Shown: positions 16,862-25,507, counted from the first letter of the stretch. The stretch is DNA of 64,000 nucleotides from JBCBRD01 sp039819785 (GCA_039819785.1 JBCBRH010000003.1:1-64000), one strand, 5' to 3'. The notes: generated by a model not told the origin, from the letters alone. Translations and numbers: made by a program.

Positions 16862-18079
16862 TCAAGCTGAGCTGTTGGCCGCGCGGGCAGCAGCTTCAAG
16901 GTCAGCAGACAAGTCATCTGCATCTTCCAGACCGACCGAAAGCCGGATCATACCATCACCAATCCCAAGCTCCTGCCGCGCCTCCGGCTTGAGCCGTTGA
17001 TGCGTTGTGGTCGCTGGGTGGGTGACGAGTGATTTCGCATCTCCCAGATTGTTTGAGATCCGCGCAATTTTGAGTGTGTTCAAGAACCGAAACGCTGCAC
17101 GTTTGCCACCGTCGAGTGTGAACGTCACAACCTGTCCGCCACCGCGCATCTGGCGGGCGGCAACGTCCCTCTGAGGATGGTCGGCCCGCATGGGAAAAAG
17201 GACGGACGTCACACCCGGCATCTCCGCAAGCCGGTCCGCGATCCGCGTCGCGCTTTCCACCTGCCGTGCAACCCGGATCGGCAGCGTTTCCAGACCCTTA
17301 AGCATCACCCACGCGTTGAACGGGCTCATGGACGGTCCAGTCTGGCGCATGAAGTTATGCAGATGCTCTGAAATGTAATCCTTCGACCCGAGCACGGCTC
17401 CGCCCAGACACCGCCCCTGACCATCAATGTGCTTTGTCGCCGAATAGACGACAACATCCGCACCATGTTCGAGTGGACGTTGAAGAATGGGAGTCGCAAA
17501 GACATTGTCGACAATAGTGATCGCACCGATCTCTTTCGCCAGCTTTGAAACGGCTGCGATGTCGACGAGATCAAGTGTCGGGTTCGCGGGCGTCTCAAAA
17601 AACAAAACCTTTGTATTGGGTTGGACGGCAGCTTTCCACGCGTCCATATCTGTCCCGTCGATCAGCGATGACGCGATACCGAAACGGGGACACAGGTCTT
17701 CGACCACATATCGGCAGGACCCGAACAGGGCACGTGCGGCAACAACGTGATCACCGGCGGACAGATACGACAGCATGGAGGCTGTGACGGCAGCCATGCC
17801 CGTTGCCGCAGCCCGGCAGTCCTCAGCACCTTCCATCAACCGAAGGCGCTCTTCAAACATGGACACCGTAGGGTTGGAAAAGCGCGAATACTGATAACCG
17901 GGCTCTTCGTTCTTGAAGCGCCGCTCGGCCTGCTCAGCACTTTCGTAGACATAACCTTGGGTGAGAAACAGCGCTTCAGACGTCTCGCCGAATTCGGACC
18001 GCAGTGTCCCGCCATGCACAAGCTGCGTATCAAGTCCCCATTGCGATGGATCGCTGAGATCTTTGGGTGTCTTGCTCAC
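16862..18079 (-). CDS. metZ: O-succinylhomoserine sulfhydrylase
   Basis: A 405-residue PLP enzyme of the Cys/Met metabolism family that makes homocysteine from O-succinylhomoserine and sulfide. The PLP lysine lies in VYSATKHIDGQGRCLGG, a MetZ-type context. Other blocks are YQYSRFSNPTVSMFE, FFETPANPTLDL and SLVTHPATTTHQRL. The GTG at 18079 is chosen because GAGGAG lies about 8 bases upstream; an ATG at 18109 is in frame but without such a site. A SAM-II riboswitch and promoter lie upstream, so methionine sufficiency should repress it. Confidence 0.93.
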   Translation of the reverse strand: MSKTPKDLSDPSQWGLDTQLVHGGTLRSEFGETSEALFLTQGYVYESAEQAERRFKNEEPGYQYSRFSNPTVSMFEERLRLMEGAEDCRAAATGMAAVTASMLSYLSAGDHVVAARALFGSCRYVVEDLCPRFGIASSLIDGTDMDAWKAAVQPNTKVLFFETPANPTLDLVDIAAVSKLAKEIGAITIVDNVFATPILQRPLEHGADVVVYSATKHIDGQGRCLGGAVLGSKDYISEHLHNFMRQTGPSMSPFNAWVMLKGLETLPIRVARQVESATRIADRLAEMPGVTSVLFPMRADHPQRDVAARQMRGGGQVVTFTLDGGKRAAFRFLNTLKIARISNNLGDAKSLVTHPATTTHQRLKPEARQELGIGDGMIRLSVGLEDADDLSADLEAAARAANSSA

Positions 18080-18248
18080 GTGGCGCGTCTCCTCAATCGG
18101 GCTGACCATCTTTGAGCGGCCACTAAGGCCGTGTCGATGGCGGTTTCAACGGGCGACCGGCCCAACCCTCGCGCCCCGAGTTGGAGCTAGGAGGATGAAA
18201 AGGCGGTATGCCCAAGGGCAAGGACCGGGCTCAGCAAGGGGTGAACAC

Positions 18249-18304
18249 GGCCTTTTAGCGAGTTGTTTAAGGTGGCTGCAAGCCGGCCGGCCAAATCACC
18301 ACCA
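18249..18304 (-). ncRNA. SAM-II riboswitch upstream of metZ
   Basis: On the minus strand the sequence reads GGTGGTGATTTGG, then a CCGGCCGG segment, then TTGCAGCCACCTTAAACAA, then CTCGCTAAAAGG. The spacing and invariant blocks (gguGAUUUg, UUGCAGCCAC, UUAAAc, GCUAAAA) match the SAM-II class, which forms an H-type pseudoknot that binds S-adenosylmethionine. In alphaproteobacteria this class sits in front of metZ or metA. It lies about 170 bases upstream of the metZ start, downstream of a good promoter. Boundaries are by eye. Confidence 0.88.
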
Positions 18305-18318
18305 TACGCAAACCGGGG

Positions 18319-18347
18319 AGTAGCGGCGATTGTCCCTTGGCGTCAAG
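18319..18347 (-). promoter_or_regulatory. Likely metZ promoter
   Basis: On the minus strand CTTGAC and GCTACT are separated by 17 bases, a good match to alphaproteobacterial housekeeping promoters. The -10 element lies 15 bases upstream of the SAM-II aptamer, so transcription would start just before the riboswitch. Confidence 0.6.
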
Positions 18348-18418
18348 GCTTTGGTGTTCTAGCGAGAGGCATAAGACAATGAACGGGCACGGCGATAAAT
18401 CAGCCAGGGGAGTGCATC

Positions 18419-19567
18419 ATGAACGCGATCACGGGCAACGGTGACACGACCCTGCCGGCCGATCAGGGCGCGTCGTCCATCATGGACCACGGCGGCGTTT
18501 TGCCCATCCAGGATATCGAAGCTCTAATAAAAGCTGGTCGCGTCGTCCTTTCTGAACCACCCAGTAAAGCGCAGATCCAACCAGCCAGCCTCGACCTGCG
18601 GCTTTCAAACAAAGCCTACCGGGTCCGGGCCAGCTTCCTGCCGGGACCAGGGATCTCGGTTGACGAACGTCTCAAGACATTCGGATTGCACGAGATCACG
18701 CTCGACGACGGTGCAGTCCTCGAAACCGGTTGTGTCTACGTGGTGCCACTGCAGGAAAGCCTCGACTTGGCAGCCGATGTATCGGGCGCGGCAAACCCCA
18801 AGAGCTCCACCGGCAGGCTGGATGTCTTCACTCGAGTCATTGCAGGCGGTGTGTCCGCGTTCGACCAGGTTCCAGCAGGCTACACAGGCCCGCTCTATGC
18901 CGAGATTTGCCCGCAGACGTTCCCGATTGTGGTGCGCAAGGGCTCGCGCCTGTCGCAACTGCGGTTCCGCCGGGGCGACACGGGTTCCGGCGATGCCGAC
19001 CTGAAGGAGCTGCATGCCCGCGAAAAACTGGTGTCGGGCGATCATACCGACATCGATGATGGGATCGCCTTGTCGGTCGACCTGAAGGGTGATGACAATG
19101 GCCTCGTCGGCTATCGGGCCAAGCGGCACTCGGGTTTGGTGGACGTGGATAAACCCGGCGCATGTGCCATCGCGGATTTCTGGGAACCGATCCACGTGGC
19201 ACCTGATCAGCAGCGGCTGATCCTCGACCCGGACCAGTTCTACATCCTCGCGTCCAAGGAAGCCGTGCACGTTCCACCCACACATGCAGCCGAAATGATG
19301 CCGTTCAACCCGTTGGTCGGCGAGTTCCGCGTTCACTACGCAGGCTTCATGGACCCCGGCTTCGGACACGCCGCAGCCGGCGGTTCAGGCGCGCGGGTCG
19401 TCCTTGAGGTGCGCAGTCATAAAGTGCCGTTCATTCTGGAGGACAGCCAGATCGTCGGCCGTCTGGTCTATGAGCGGCTGACGGCCGTGCCCCGCGTTCT
19501 CTACGGGACAGACCTGGGATCCAATTATCAGGCCCAAGGCCTAAAACTGTCCAAGCACTTCAAATAA
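18419..19567 (+). CDS. dcd: dCTP deaminase (two-domain alphaproteobacterial type)
   Basis: A 382-residue protein of the 2'-deoxycytidine 5'-triphosphate deaminase family with duplicated N- and C-terminal halves. It should convert dCTP to dUTP on the route to dTMP. Early blocks include SKAQIQPASLDLRLSNKAYR and GAANPKSSTGRLDVFTRV, matching the Dcd active-site region. The second half repeats the architecture with PFNPLVGEFRVHYAGFMDPGFGH. AGGGGAG precedes the ATG at 18419. It is divergent from metZ, with the two promoters in a 339-base region, and it ends 5 bases from the convergent ArsR-type gene. Confidence 0.9.
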   Translation: MNAITGNGDTTLPADQGASSIMDHGGVLPIQDIEALIKAGRVVLSEPPSKAQIQPASLDLRLSNKAYRVRASFLPGPGISVDERLKTFGLHEITLDDGAVLETGCVYVVPLQESLDLAADVSGAANPKSSTGRLDVFTRVIAGGVSAFDQVPAGYTGPLYAEICPQTFPIVVRKGSRLSQLRFRRGDTGSGDADLKELHAREKLVSGDHTDIDDGIALSVDLKGDDNGLVGYRAKRHSGLVDVDKPGACAIADFWEPIHVAPDQQRLILDPDQFYILASKEAVHVPPTHAAEMMPFNPLVGEFRVHYAGFMDPGFGHAAAGGSGARVVLEVRSHKVPFILEDSQIVGRLVYERLTAVPRVLYGTDLGSNYQAQGLKLSKHFK

Positions 19568-19572
19568 CGCCA

Positions 19573-19977
19573 TCACCTGGACGTCGTGCTCCCAGCCCCA
19601 CTGTTATCGGCAACGGCGTCGGGCGTCCCATGTGAAGCCGTCGTCGACGATCCTGCGCGATTGCAGACCCCCGCTGACATCAGAATCGATCGTAGAACAC
19701 CTGGAAAACGGCGTTCCAGCTCCTCACACCGCAACGCATTTACAACCGCAGTGCCTCTGCGTTCGGACCGGATGATCCCGGCTTCGCGCAGCACTTGGTA
19801 ATGGTGCGATTGCGTCGATTTCGGCAGATCGGCAGGTGCCGCGGCTGAGCAGTTCATCGCGCCGTTGTTGGAAAACAACTTCGCAATGATCGCAAGGCGC
19901 GCTGGATCAGCGAGCGCATACAGTACGCTTTGCAGCTCCAGGTCTTCTTCAGGCGGATGAACGAATGGTCTTTGCAT
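19573..19977 (-). CDS. ArsR-family winged-helix repressor
   Basis: A 134-residue DNA-binding protein. Residues about 14-95 form an ArsR-type winged helix: ALADPARLAIIAKLF, then STQSHHYQVLREAGIIRSERRGT as recognition helix and wing. The cysteine pair ELCVC used by metal-sensing ArsR/SmtB proteins is absent; the few cysteines are isolated. The inducer is therefore probably not a classical metal or arsenite. It is divergent from a short-chain dehydrogenase gene with a perfect palindrome between them, which fits control of that gene and of itself. Confidence 0.88.
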   Translation of the reverse strand: MQRPFVHPPEEDLELQSVLYALADPARLAIIAKLFSNNGAMNCSAAAPADLPKSTQSHHYQVLREAGIIRSERRGTAVVNALRCEELERRFPGVLRSILMSAGVCNRAGSSTTASHGTPDAVADNSGAGSTTSR

Positions 19978-20014
19978 GACTGTACATATGGTCGGGTTTC
20001 ACGAAAGGTTCAAT

Positions 20015-20033
20015 AGTTCAATAATCTTGAACT
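20015..20033. promoter_or_regulatory. Probable ArsR-type operator palindrome
   Basis: AGTTCAA and TTGAACT are perfect complements around a 5-base centre (taatc). This size and symmetry suit a winged-helix dimer. It lies between the divergent ArsR-family and SDR genes, 38 bases from the former and 65 from the latter. A further half-site, GGTTCAA, lies just upstream. Confidence 0.65.
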
Positions 20034-20097
20034 TAAGAACTTATCGCCCATGTGTGTGCCAGACGCAAAACACCAACACCCCACGAGGAGAAAACCC

Positions 20098-20868
20098 ATG
20101 TCGCATAATTTCAAAGGAAAAGTCGCAGTTATCACAGGCGCAAGCCGCGGTATCGGGCGTGCAATCGCTGAAAGCCTGGGAGCACAGGGGGCAACCGTCG
20201 CCGTCCACTATGGCCGCTCTAAAGGTCCTGCTGACGAGGTGGTGGCCAACATTAAAGCAGCCGGCGGAGACGCATTCGCCGTCCAGGCCGACTTAGCTGA
20301 ACCAGAGGCCGCCTCGGCACTCTGGGCGGCAATCGACACGGAGGTCGAGGCCAGAACAGGCGGCAAACACGTCGACATCCTTATCAACAACGCCGGCATC
20401 GAACCGTTCGTCGGCTTTGCTGATACGGATGTGAAGACGCTCGATGAGATCTATGCCGTCAACGTGCGCGCACCGTTCTTTATCACGCAGCAGGCCGCTT
20501 CACGTTTGCGGGATGGAGGTCGTGTGATCAACTTCTCGACCGTCGTCGCGCGGGCCCCCATGCCAGCCGTCGCCGCGTATTCAGCCCTGAAGGCACCCAT
20601 CGATACGCTGACCAGAGCGTTGGCCCTGGAATTCGGTGAACGCAACATCACCGTGAATGCCGTCGCTCCCGGTGCCATCGCAACGGACATGGCGGAATTC
20701 CTCAACGACCCCGAGGGGCGTGACTATGCGCTGTCCAAGCAGGCCTTGAAGCAGATCGCGAACGCATCGGAGGTGGCAGATGCGGTCACTTTCCTGGCGG
20801 GCAACGACGCACGATGGATTACCGGACAAACCATCGAGGTCTCGGGCGGCAGCGCCATCTCGTATTGA
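20098..20868 (+). CDS. Short-chain dehydrogenase/reductase
   Basis: A 256-residue classical SDR using NAD(P)H. The cofactor loop is TGASRGIG, followed by the NNAG motif. The catalytic Tyr-x-x-x-Lys is YSALK, with an upstream Ser in NFSTVVARA. The end, TGQTIEVSGG, is typical. The start is the ATG at 20098 behind GAGGAG. It resembles FabG-like and glucose dehydrogenase-like enzymes, but the substrate cannot be told. It is divergent from the ArsR-family gene, its likely repressor. Confidence 0.9.
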   Translation: MSHNFKGKVAVITGASRGIGRAIAESLGAQGATVAVHYGRSKGPADEVVANIKAAGGDAFAVQADLAEPEAASALWAAIDTEVEARTGGKHVDILINNAGIEPFVGFADTDVKTLDEIYAVNVRAPFFITQQAASRLRDGGRVINFSTVVARAPMPAVAAYSALKAPIDTLTRALALEFGERNITVNAVAPGAIATDMAEFLNDPEGRDYALSKQALKQIANASEVADAVTFLAGNDARWITGQTIEVSGGSAISY

Positions 20869-20933
20869 GCTGGGCTGAGCCAAGCCATCCAAAGTGTGAC
20901 GCGCAGATTGCAGATTTGTGATCAGCAGACTGT

Positions 20934-20960
20934 GAGGGCCCGTGAGCAACGCGGGCCCTC
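20934..20960 (+). terminator. Terminator after the SDR gene
   Basis: GAGGGCCCG and CGGGCCCTC form a perfect 9-base stem with a short loop and are followed by ATTTGTCTT. It lies 65 bases after the SDR stop codon and before the TetR gene, separating the two units. Confidence 0.75.
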
Positions 20961-20995
20961 ATTTGTCTTCACACGCCCGCAGATATGATATAAAA

Positions 20996-21007
20996 CGTTA
21001 CGTAACG
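20996..21007. promoter_or_regulatory. Candidate TetR-family operator
   Basis: CGTTACGTAACG is a perfect 12-base palindrome located 33 bases upstream of the TetR-family start, just after an AT-rich GATATGATATAAAA stretch that could hold the -10 region. Autoregulation is the simplest reading. Confidence 0.55.
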
Positions 21008-21040
21008 GAACGATTCAGAAATCAAGCTAAGGGTCCGGAA

Positions 21041-21706
21041 ATGGGCGAAGCATCGACGGCAAAACAAAAAAAGAAACCGGCAGCTGCAGGTTCGACAAAA
21101 AAGAAAGCCGATGGCCCGGCTGCACGCGGTGCGGGCCGTCCACGCAGCGAAGCCTGTCATTCCGCCATACTGGATGCAGCCAGCTTGCTGCTGGACACCG
21201 AGCCCTATCATAAGATTTCAATCGAGCGGATCGCCGAGATGGCGAAATGCGGTAAGCCGACGATTTATCGTTGGTGGCCGTCAAAAGCGGATTTGATCCT
21301 GGAAGCCTACAGGGCCGAGGGCCTGCGCCGGGTTCCGCAGACAAAGCCGTCGGATGATGCCTTCGCTGACCTTGAGGATTTTCTGAAACGGCTGTTGCGT
21401 GCCCATCGCAATCGCACGGCATCACGCGGCCTCCGCGCACTCATCGCCGAGAGCCAGTTTGATCCCGATTTCCGCCAGAAATTCTTCGACGTCTTCCTGG
21501 AAATGCGCCGCGACATGATGCGGTCAATTCTCCAGGCTGGCATCGAAAGCAACCAGTTTCGATCAGACCTCGATGAAGACGCCGTCGTCGATCTGCTGTT
21601 CGGAGGGTTCTGGTATCGCCTGTTGTCCGGCACGCCGGCTCCGTTGAATGACGCCTACGCCGAAGCGATGGTTGATCTCGTTCGTCCAGCACTAGCGGCC
21701 CGCTAA
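21041..21706 (+). CDS. TetR/AcrR-family regulator
   Basis: A 221-residue transcription factor. A Lys/Ala-rich leader of about 30 residues precedes GRPRSEACHSAILDAA, and the helix-turn-helix is ISIERIAEMAKCGKPTIYRW followed by WPSKADLILEA. The C-terminal ligand domain is of the TetR_C type common in regulators of efflux or fatty-acid genes. The start is placed at the ATG at 21041 after AAGGG; an in-frame frame reaches 20942 but runs through the presumed operator. No neighbour is an obvious target. Confidence 0.88.
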   Translation: MGEASTAKQKKKPAAAGSTKKKADGPAARGAGRPRSEACHSAILDAASLLLDTEPYHKISIERIAEMAKCGKPTIYRWWPSKADLILEAYRAEGLRRVPQTKPSDDAFADLEDFLKRLLRAHRNRTASRGLRALIAESQFDPDFRQKFFDVFLEMRRDMMRSILQAGIESNQFRSDLDEDAVVDLLFGGFWYRLLSGTPAPLNDAYAEAMVDLVRPALAAR

Positions 21707-21784
21707 GCGCGCATCACATGGTATCAAGTCTTGCCTGCTGCCATTCGATACAGGTAACGCATGCCTGTCGCTCGCTCGGCTCTA

Positions 21785-22705
21785 TCAGTCGGTCGGCTCT
21801 GAATGAAAAAAATCTGGACCCGAACCAACAATCAAAGGGTCGACTTCGCCAATCGCTTCATCGTCTTTGCCTTCATACTCGAAATGCGTGAGCACATACC
21901 GAATGGCTTCAAGGCGTCCACGCCGTTGATCGTTCGCGCGCACAACGGTCCAAGGCGCAGTTTCAGTGTGCGTAAACCGGAACATGTCATCTTGGGCTGA
22001 CGTGTAGTCATCCCATTTTTCGATGGCGGCCACGTCGTTTGGCGACAACTTCCAAATCTTCAGCGGGTCATGTCGGCGCTGATGGAAGCGCTTGAGCTGC
22101 ATCTCACGACCAATCGTCAGATAGAGTTTGAAAAACCGGAAACCGTCACGCACCAGCATCCCTTCGAACTGCGGCGCTTCACGCAGAAAATCGGCGCGCT
22201 CATCTTCAGTGCAATAGCCCATGACCGTTTCAACGCCGGCGCGATTGTACCAAGAGCGGTCAAACAGCGCCATGTTTCCACGCGGCGGCAAATGCCCCAG
22301 GTAGCGTTGAAAATACCAGCTCCCGCGTTCCGTGTCGGTGGGTTTGTCCAAGGCCACGACCTTGGCTTGCCGAGGATTGAGATATTGCGTGAACCGCTTA
22401 ATCGTCCCACCTTTCCCGGCGGTGTCCCGGCCCTCAAACAGAATGACGACGCGCTGCCCGGTGCGCAAAATGTCGAGCTGAAGCTTGACCAACTCAGTCT
22501 GGAGGATTTTCAGTTCATCCTCATACTGTGAGCGCCGCAGCTTTTCGTCGTAGGGAAAACCACCTGAAGTGAGAGCGCGGTCGGCAATGGTATCGGGAAG
22601 CTCTGCGGCATGAAGGTCAAACTCCTTCAATAGAGGGTCATCACCCTTACCGTTCGGCTTTTTCGCTGGGCGGTCTTTCTTGTTGGTCGGTCCGTTCTTG
22701 GCCAT
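21785..22705 (-). CDS. ppk2: Polyphosphate kinase 2
   Basis: A 306-residue PPK2-family kinase that uses polyphosphate to phosphorylate nucleotides. The Walker A is EGRDTAGKGGTI, the Walker B/lid block is FDRSWYNRAGVE, and the C-terminal DDYTSAQDDMF and WTVVRANDQRRGRL blocks are typical of class I PPK2. An extended N-terminus is rich in Lys, Asn and Pro. The ATG at 22705 is chosen; a TTG at 22735 is also in frame. It lies divergently beside phoR, so polyphosphate use and phosphate sensing are neighbours. Confidence 0.93.
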   Translation of the reverse strand: MAKNGPTNKKDRPAKKPNGKGDDPLLKEFDLHAAELPDTIADRALTSGGFPYDEKLRRSQYEDELKILQTELVKLQLDILRTGQRVVILFEGRDTAGKGGTIKRFTQYLNPRQAKVVALDKPTDTERGSWYFQRYLGHLPPRGNMALFDRSWYNRAGVETVMGYCTEDERADFLREAPQFEGMLVRDGFRFFKLYLTIGREMQLKRFHQRRHDPLKIWKLSPNDVAAIEKWDDYTSAQDDMFRFTHTETAPWTVVRANDQRRGRLEAIRYVLTHFEYEGKDDEAIGEVDPLIVGSGPDFFHSEPTD

Positions 22706-23052
22706 CGTTTGCCCTGTGGTGAAATCGACGTTCAACTGTCACGTTGATGTATAATACTTGCCCGACCGTGTCGTTGCCCAGCCGATGCGTGCAGGCAAAG
22801 CCAAAGCGATTTAGGTGATGCCGGATTTCCATGTTGTCGGGCGCCCCGGAAACATGGGCACCCAAGACAGGTCTTCAGCATGCAGAGTGAGCAGCTGGTA
22901 TAGCGTTAGGTAGGTGCTGTGTCACTCAACTGGCCTGAAAGCCTGCCGCGGGAAGCATGGGTAAGCACGAGCCAGACCCGACATCCAGCACTGACATACC
23001 AGCTGGGTCAAAGCATCAGACCGTACAACTGACGTGAAAGAGGCAACAAAGC
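22706..23052. other. Divergent intergenic region ppk2/phoR
   Basis: 347 bases hold the promoters of ppk2 and phoR. A perfect TATAAT on the plus strand at 22750-22755 lies a few bases after CTGTCAC, one half of a Pho-box-like repeat. No second half is clear, so a Pho box is not called. No reading frame is convincing. Confidence 0.45.
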
Positions 23053-24306
23053 GTGTCCAAGAAACTGCCAGAAAAAGCCGTGACTGCCACCCACCCAGCA
23101 ATGCTTGCGCCTGCAGCACTGAGCCCGGCAGCACTGGGAGATGTCGCTGTTGAGGTTGCGACCCATAATCCTGCACGCAAGATCGACTGTGCCATCGACA
23201 CCATCCCGGCGGACCAATCCTGGCGGATCATCATAGATGCCATCCCCGATCCAGCCATTGCACTGAACGCGCACGGATACATCATTCATCACAACGCAGC
23301 CGTCATCGAACTTTTTCCATCCGTTCGCCTCGGCTCAACGATTTCATCGGTTTTGCGGCATCCCGCATTGCTCGATGCCATTGCGCGGATGTCTCAAGAG
23401 CCGGTCAAACAAACCATTCAAATCCTTGAGCGCGTTCCGGTCGCCCGCCGCATCTCTGCAACTCTGACCCCTTTGACCCACAAAAAGCCCAACGATGGCT
23501 TTCCTGATCTGCTGATCGTGTTTCGCGATCTGACGGAAGAGGATCGGCTCGACACGATGCGCGCTGATTTTGTCGCGAACGCCTCACACGAATTGCGCAC
23601 CCCGTTAGCGTCTTTAAAGGGGTACATCGAAACAATACAGGGGGCAGCCAAGAACGATCCCCCGGCCCAGTCCCGCTTTCTCGGGATCATGCACACCCAG
23701 GCTTTGCGCATGACCCGGCTCATTGATGATTTGCTTTCGTTGACCCGTGTGGAAATGCGCGCCCACCTTCCACCCAACGGCGTTGTGGATCTCAACGAGG
23801 TGGCACATTACGTCGCCCAGACGCTTGATCCCCTCATCGCAGGCTCCAATGCAAAGCTTGTGGTCCATGAATTGAACCGCCCCGCACGCATCCGGGGAGA
23901 TCGAGATGAGATCGTCCAGGCTGTTTTGAACCTTGTGCAGAACGCGCACAAATACGGCGGGCCAGGCGTTGAAATCGAAGTCACGATAACAGAGGCGGTC
24001 AGCCTTGATACCGGGCCAGGGCTTTTGACGCTGTCCGTGCGTGACAATGGTCCAGGTATCTCTGCAGAGCATCTCCCACGCTTGGCCGAAAGGTTTTACC
24101 GGGCACCGAGTGCAGCAAGAGAGGTCGAGGGCACGGGGTTGGGGCTGGCAATCGTCAAACATGTCATGACTCGCCATCGTGGCGAGCTGGAGATTTCATC
24201 CAGACCTTCATTTGGCTCATCATTTGAATTGATATTCGACGAATTAACCTATCTGGCCAGCCCAGAACCTCGGGCGAGAAAAAAAAGAAGCAAAAACAAC
24301 AAGTAA
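23053..24306 (+). CDS. phoR: Phosphate regulon sensor kinase PhoR
   Basis: A 417-residue histidine kinase. Residues about 58-160 form a PAS-like domain (IIIDAIPDPAIALNAHGYII), followed by the phosphoacceptor motif FVANASHELRTPLASLKG with His179, and the ATPase boxes NLVQNAHKYGGPG, DNGPGI and GTGLGLAIVKHV. It heads the pst-phoU-phoB cluster, so PhoR is secure by context. The start is the GTG at 23053 with AGAGGC upstream; an in-frame stop lies about 20 bases before it. Unusually, no membrane span is visible in the first 60 residues. Confidence 0.93.
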   Translation: MSKKLPEKAVTATHPAMLAPAALSPAALGDVAVEVATHNPARKIDCAIDTIPADQSWRIIIDAIPDPAIALNAHGYIIHHNAAVIELFPSVRLGSTISSVLRHPALLDAIARMSQEPVKQTIQILERVPVARRISATLTPLTHKKPNDGFPDLLIVFRDLTEEDRLDTMRADFVANASHELRTPLASLKGYIETIQGAAKNDPPAQSRFLGIMHTQALRMTRLIDDLLSLTRVEMRAHLPPNGVVDLNEVAHYVAQTLDPLIAGSNAKLVVHELNRPARIRGDRDEIVQAVLNLVQNAHKYGGPGVEIEVTITEAVSLDTGPGLLTLSVRDNGPGISAEHLPRLAERFYRAPSAAREVEGTGLGLAIVKHVMTRHRGELEISSRPSFGSSFELIFDELTYLASPEPRARKKRSKNNK

Positions 24307-24308
24307 AA

Positions 24309-24326
24309 CTGTCATAAAACTACAGT
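24309..24326 (+). promoter_or_regulatory. Pho box upstream of pstS
   Basis: CTGTCAT, then AAAA, then CTACAGT form two 7-base half-sites 11 bases apart, as in PhoB binding sites. The first half-site is perfect and the second has mismatches. It lies just after phoR and 114 bases upstream of the pstS GTG. Confidence 0.7.
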
Positions 24327-24439
24327 GCCTATGGGCTATCTCTCCCATCCATCGACGCAAGAGGGCGTCGGTCGGAACTGCTGCAAGACAGCTAATGTTT
24401 CGAACAATCCTAACGATCAATTGGATCAGGGAGATTAGC

Positions 24440-25507
24440 GTGAACAACAAGTTCATTGCCATGACGGCTGCGGCAGCTGTCGCGAGTTCGTTCGCTTTAG
24501 CCGGTGCTTCTGAAGCCCGGGAAATCAAAATCGTCGGTTCCTCGACGGTTTTCCCTTACACCCAGGCAGTCGCCGAAGAGTTCGCCAAGACGGGCGGAAA
24601 GGCTCCTACGGTTGAATCGACCGGTACAGGCGGCGGCATGAAAATTTTCTGTGCAGGCATCGGTGAAGCTCACCCCGACATCACGGGTGCTTCGCGCGCC
24701 ATGAAGTCCTCGGAAGCCGAGCTGTGCGCCAAAAACGGCGTGACGGACGTCACAGAAGTTCTGCTCGGCTACGACGGCCTGTCGGTCGCAAACTCGCGGA
24801 AGGGCAAAAAGTTCTCGGCGACGAAAGCTCAGCTTTACAAGGCGCTTTCGGCGAAGGTTCCAGTTGACGGCAAGCTTGTCGACAACCCCTACAAAAAATG
24901 GTCGGACATTGACAAGGCTCTCCCTGATATGCCGATCCTGGCCTATGGTCCGCCGCCAACATCCGGCACGCGCGACGCCTTCGTTGAACTGGTCTTCCAC
25001 AAGACCTGTAAAGGTGCCAAGGACGGGTACTGGGCGGACCAGAAGAAAGCACTCGACAAAAAAGCTTTCAAGAAGGCTTACAAGGCTGACTGTACGTCGA
25101 TGCGTACAGATGGCCCTTTCATCGAAGCTGGTGAAAACGACAACCTGATCGTTCAGCGTCTTGACGCTGACCCGAACGCCGTCGGCATCTTCGGCTACTC
25201 GTTCCTCTTCGAGAACCAGGACAAGCTGCAGGCCCTTCAGATCGGTGGCGTTGAGCCTTCGATGGAATCGATTGGCGATGGCTCCTACGGCATCTCACGT
25301 CCGCTGTTCATCTACATCAAGAACGCGCACCGTAAGGTCATCGACGGCATGCAGGCTTTCGTCGAAGAATACGCATCTGACAAAGCCATGGGTTCTGGCG
25401 GTTATCTGTCCGAGCGCGGTCTGGTCGTTCTTCCCGAAGCTGAGTTGAAGAAAACTCAGGAAGCTGCCAAATCGGCTGCCGACAACAAGATCGACGCTGC
25501 TTCTTAA
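24440..25507 (+). CDS. pstS: Phosphate-binding protein PstS
   Basis: A 355-residue periplasmic phosphate-binding protein of the PstSCAB importer. The signal peptide is residues 1-27, cleaved near GASEA-R. Phosphate contacts are visible in the mature part: IVGSSTVFPYT, ESTGTGGGMKIF, ITGASRAMKSSE and PPTSGTRDAFVEL. The start is the GTG at 24440, preceded by GGGAG, with the signal sequence directly after it. A strong hairpin follows the gene. Expression is expected under phosphate limitation from the upstream Pho box. Confidence 0.95.
   Translation: MNNKFIAMTAAAAVASSFALAGASEAREIKIVGSSTVFPYTQAVAEEFAKTGGKAPTVESTGTGGGMKIFCAGIGEAHPDITGASRAMKSSEAELCAKNGVTDVTEVLLGYDGLSVANSRKGKKFSATKAQLYKALSAKVPVDGKLVDNPYKKWSDIDKALPDMPILAYGPPPTSGTRDAFVELVFHKTCKGAKDGYWADQKKALDKKAFKKAYKADCTSMRTDGPFIEAGENDNLIVQRLDADPNAVGIFGYSFLFENQDKLQALQIGGVEPSMESIGDGSYGISRPLFIYIKNAHRKVIDGMQAFVEEYASDKAMGSGGYLSERGLVVLPEAELKKTQEAAKSAADNKIDAAS

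Noticed and set aside
16647..17000. 117-codon plus-strand frame between metZ and apaG
   Set aside because: Its last third is antisense to the end of metZ, it has no recognisable family or strong start, and its codon pattern is not clearly coding.
22736..22755. Pho box in the ppk2/phoR region
   Set aside because: Only one half-site (CTGTCAC) is visible and the 11-base-spaced partner is missing.
22647..22865. 72-codon minus-strand frame overlapping the start of ppk2
   Set aside because: It overlaps the ppk2 N-terminus in another frame and matches no family; likely chance.
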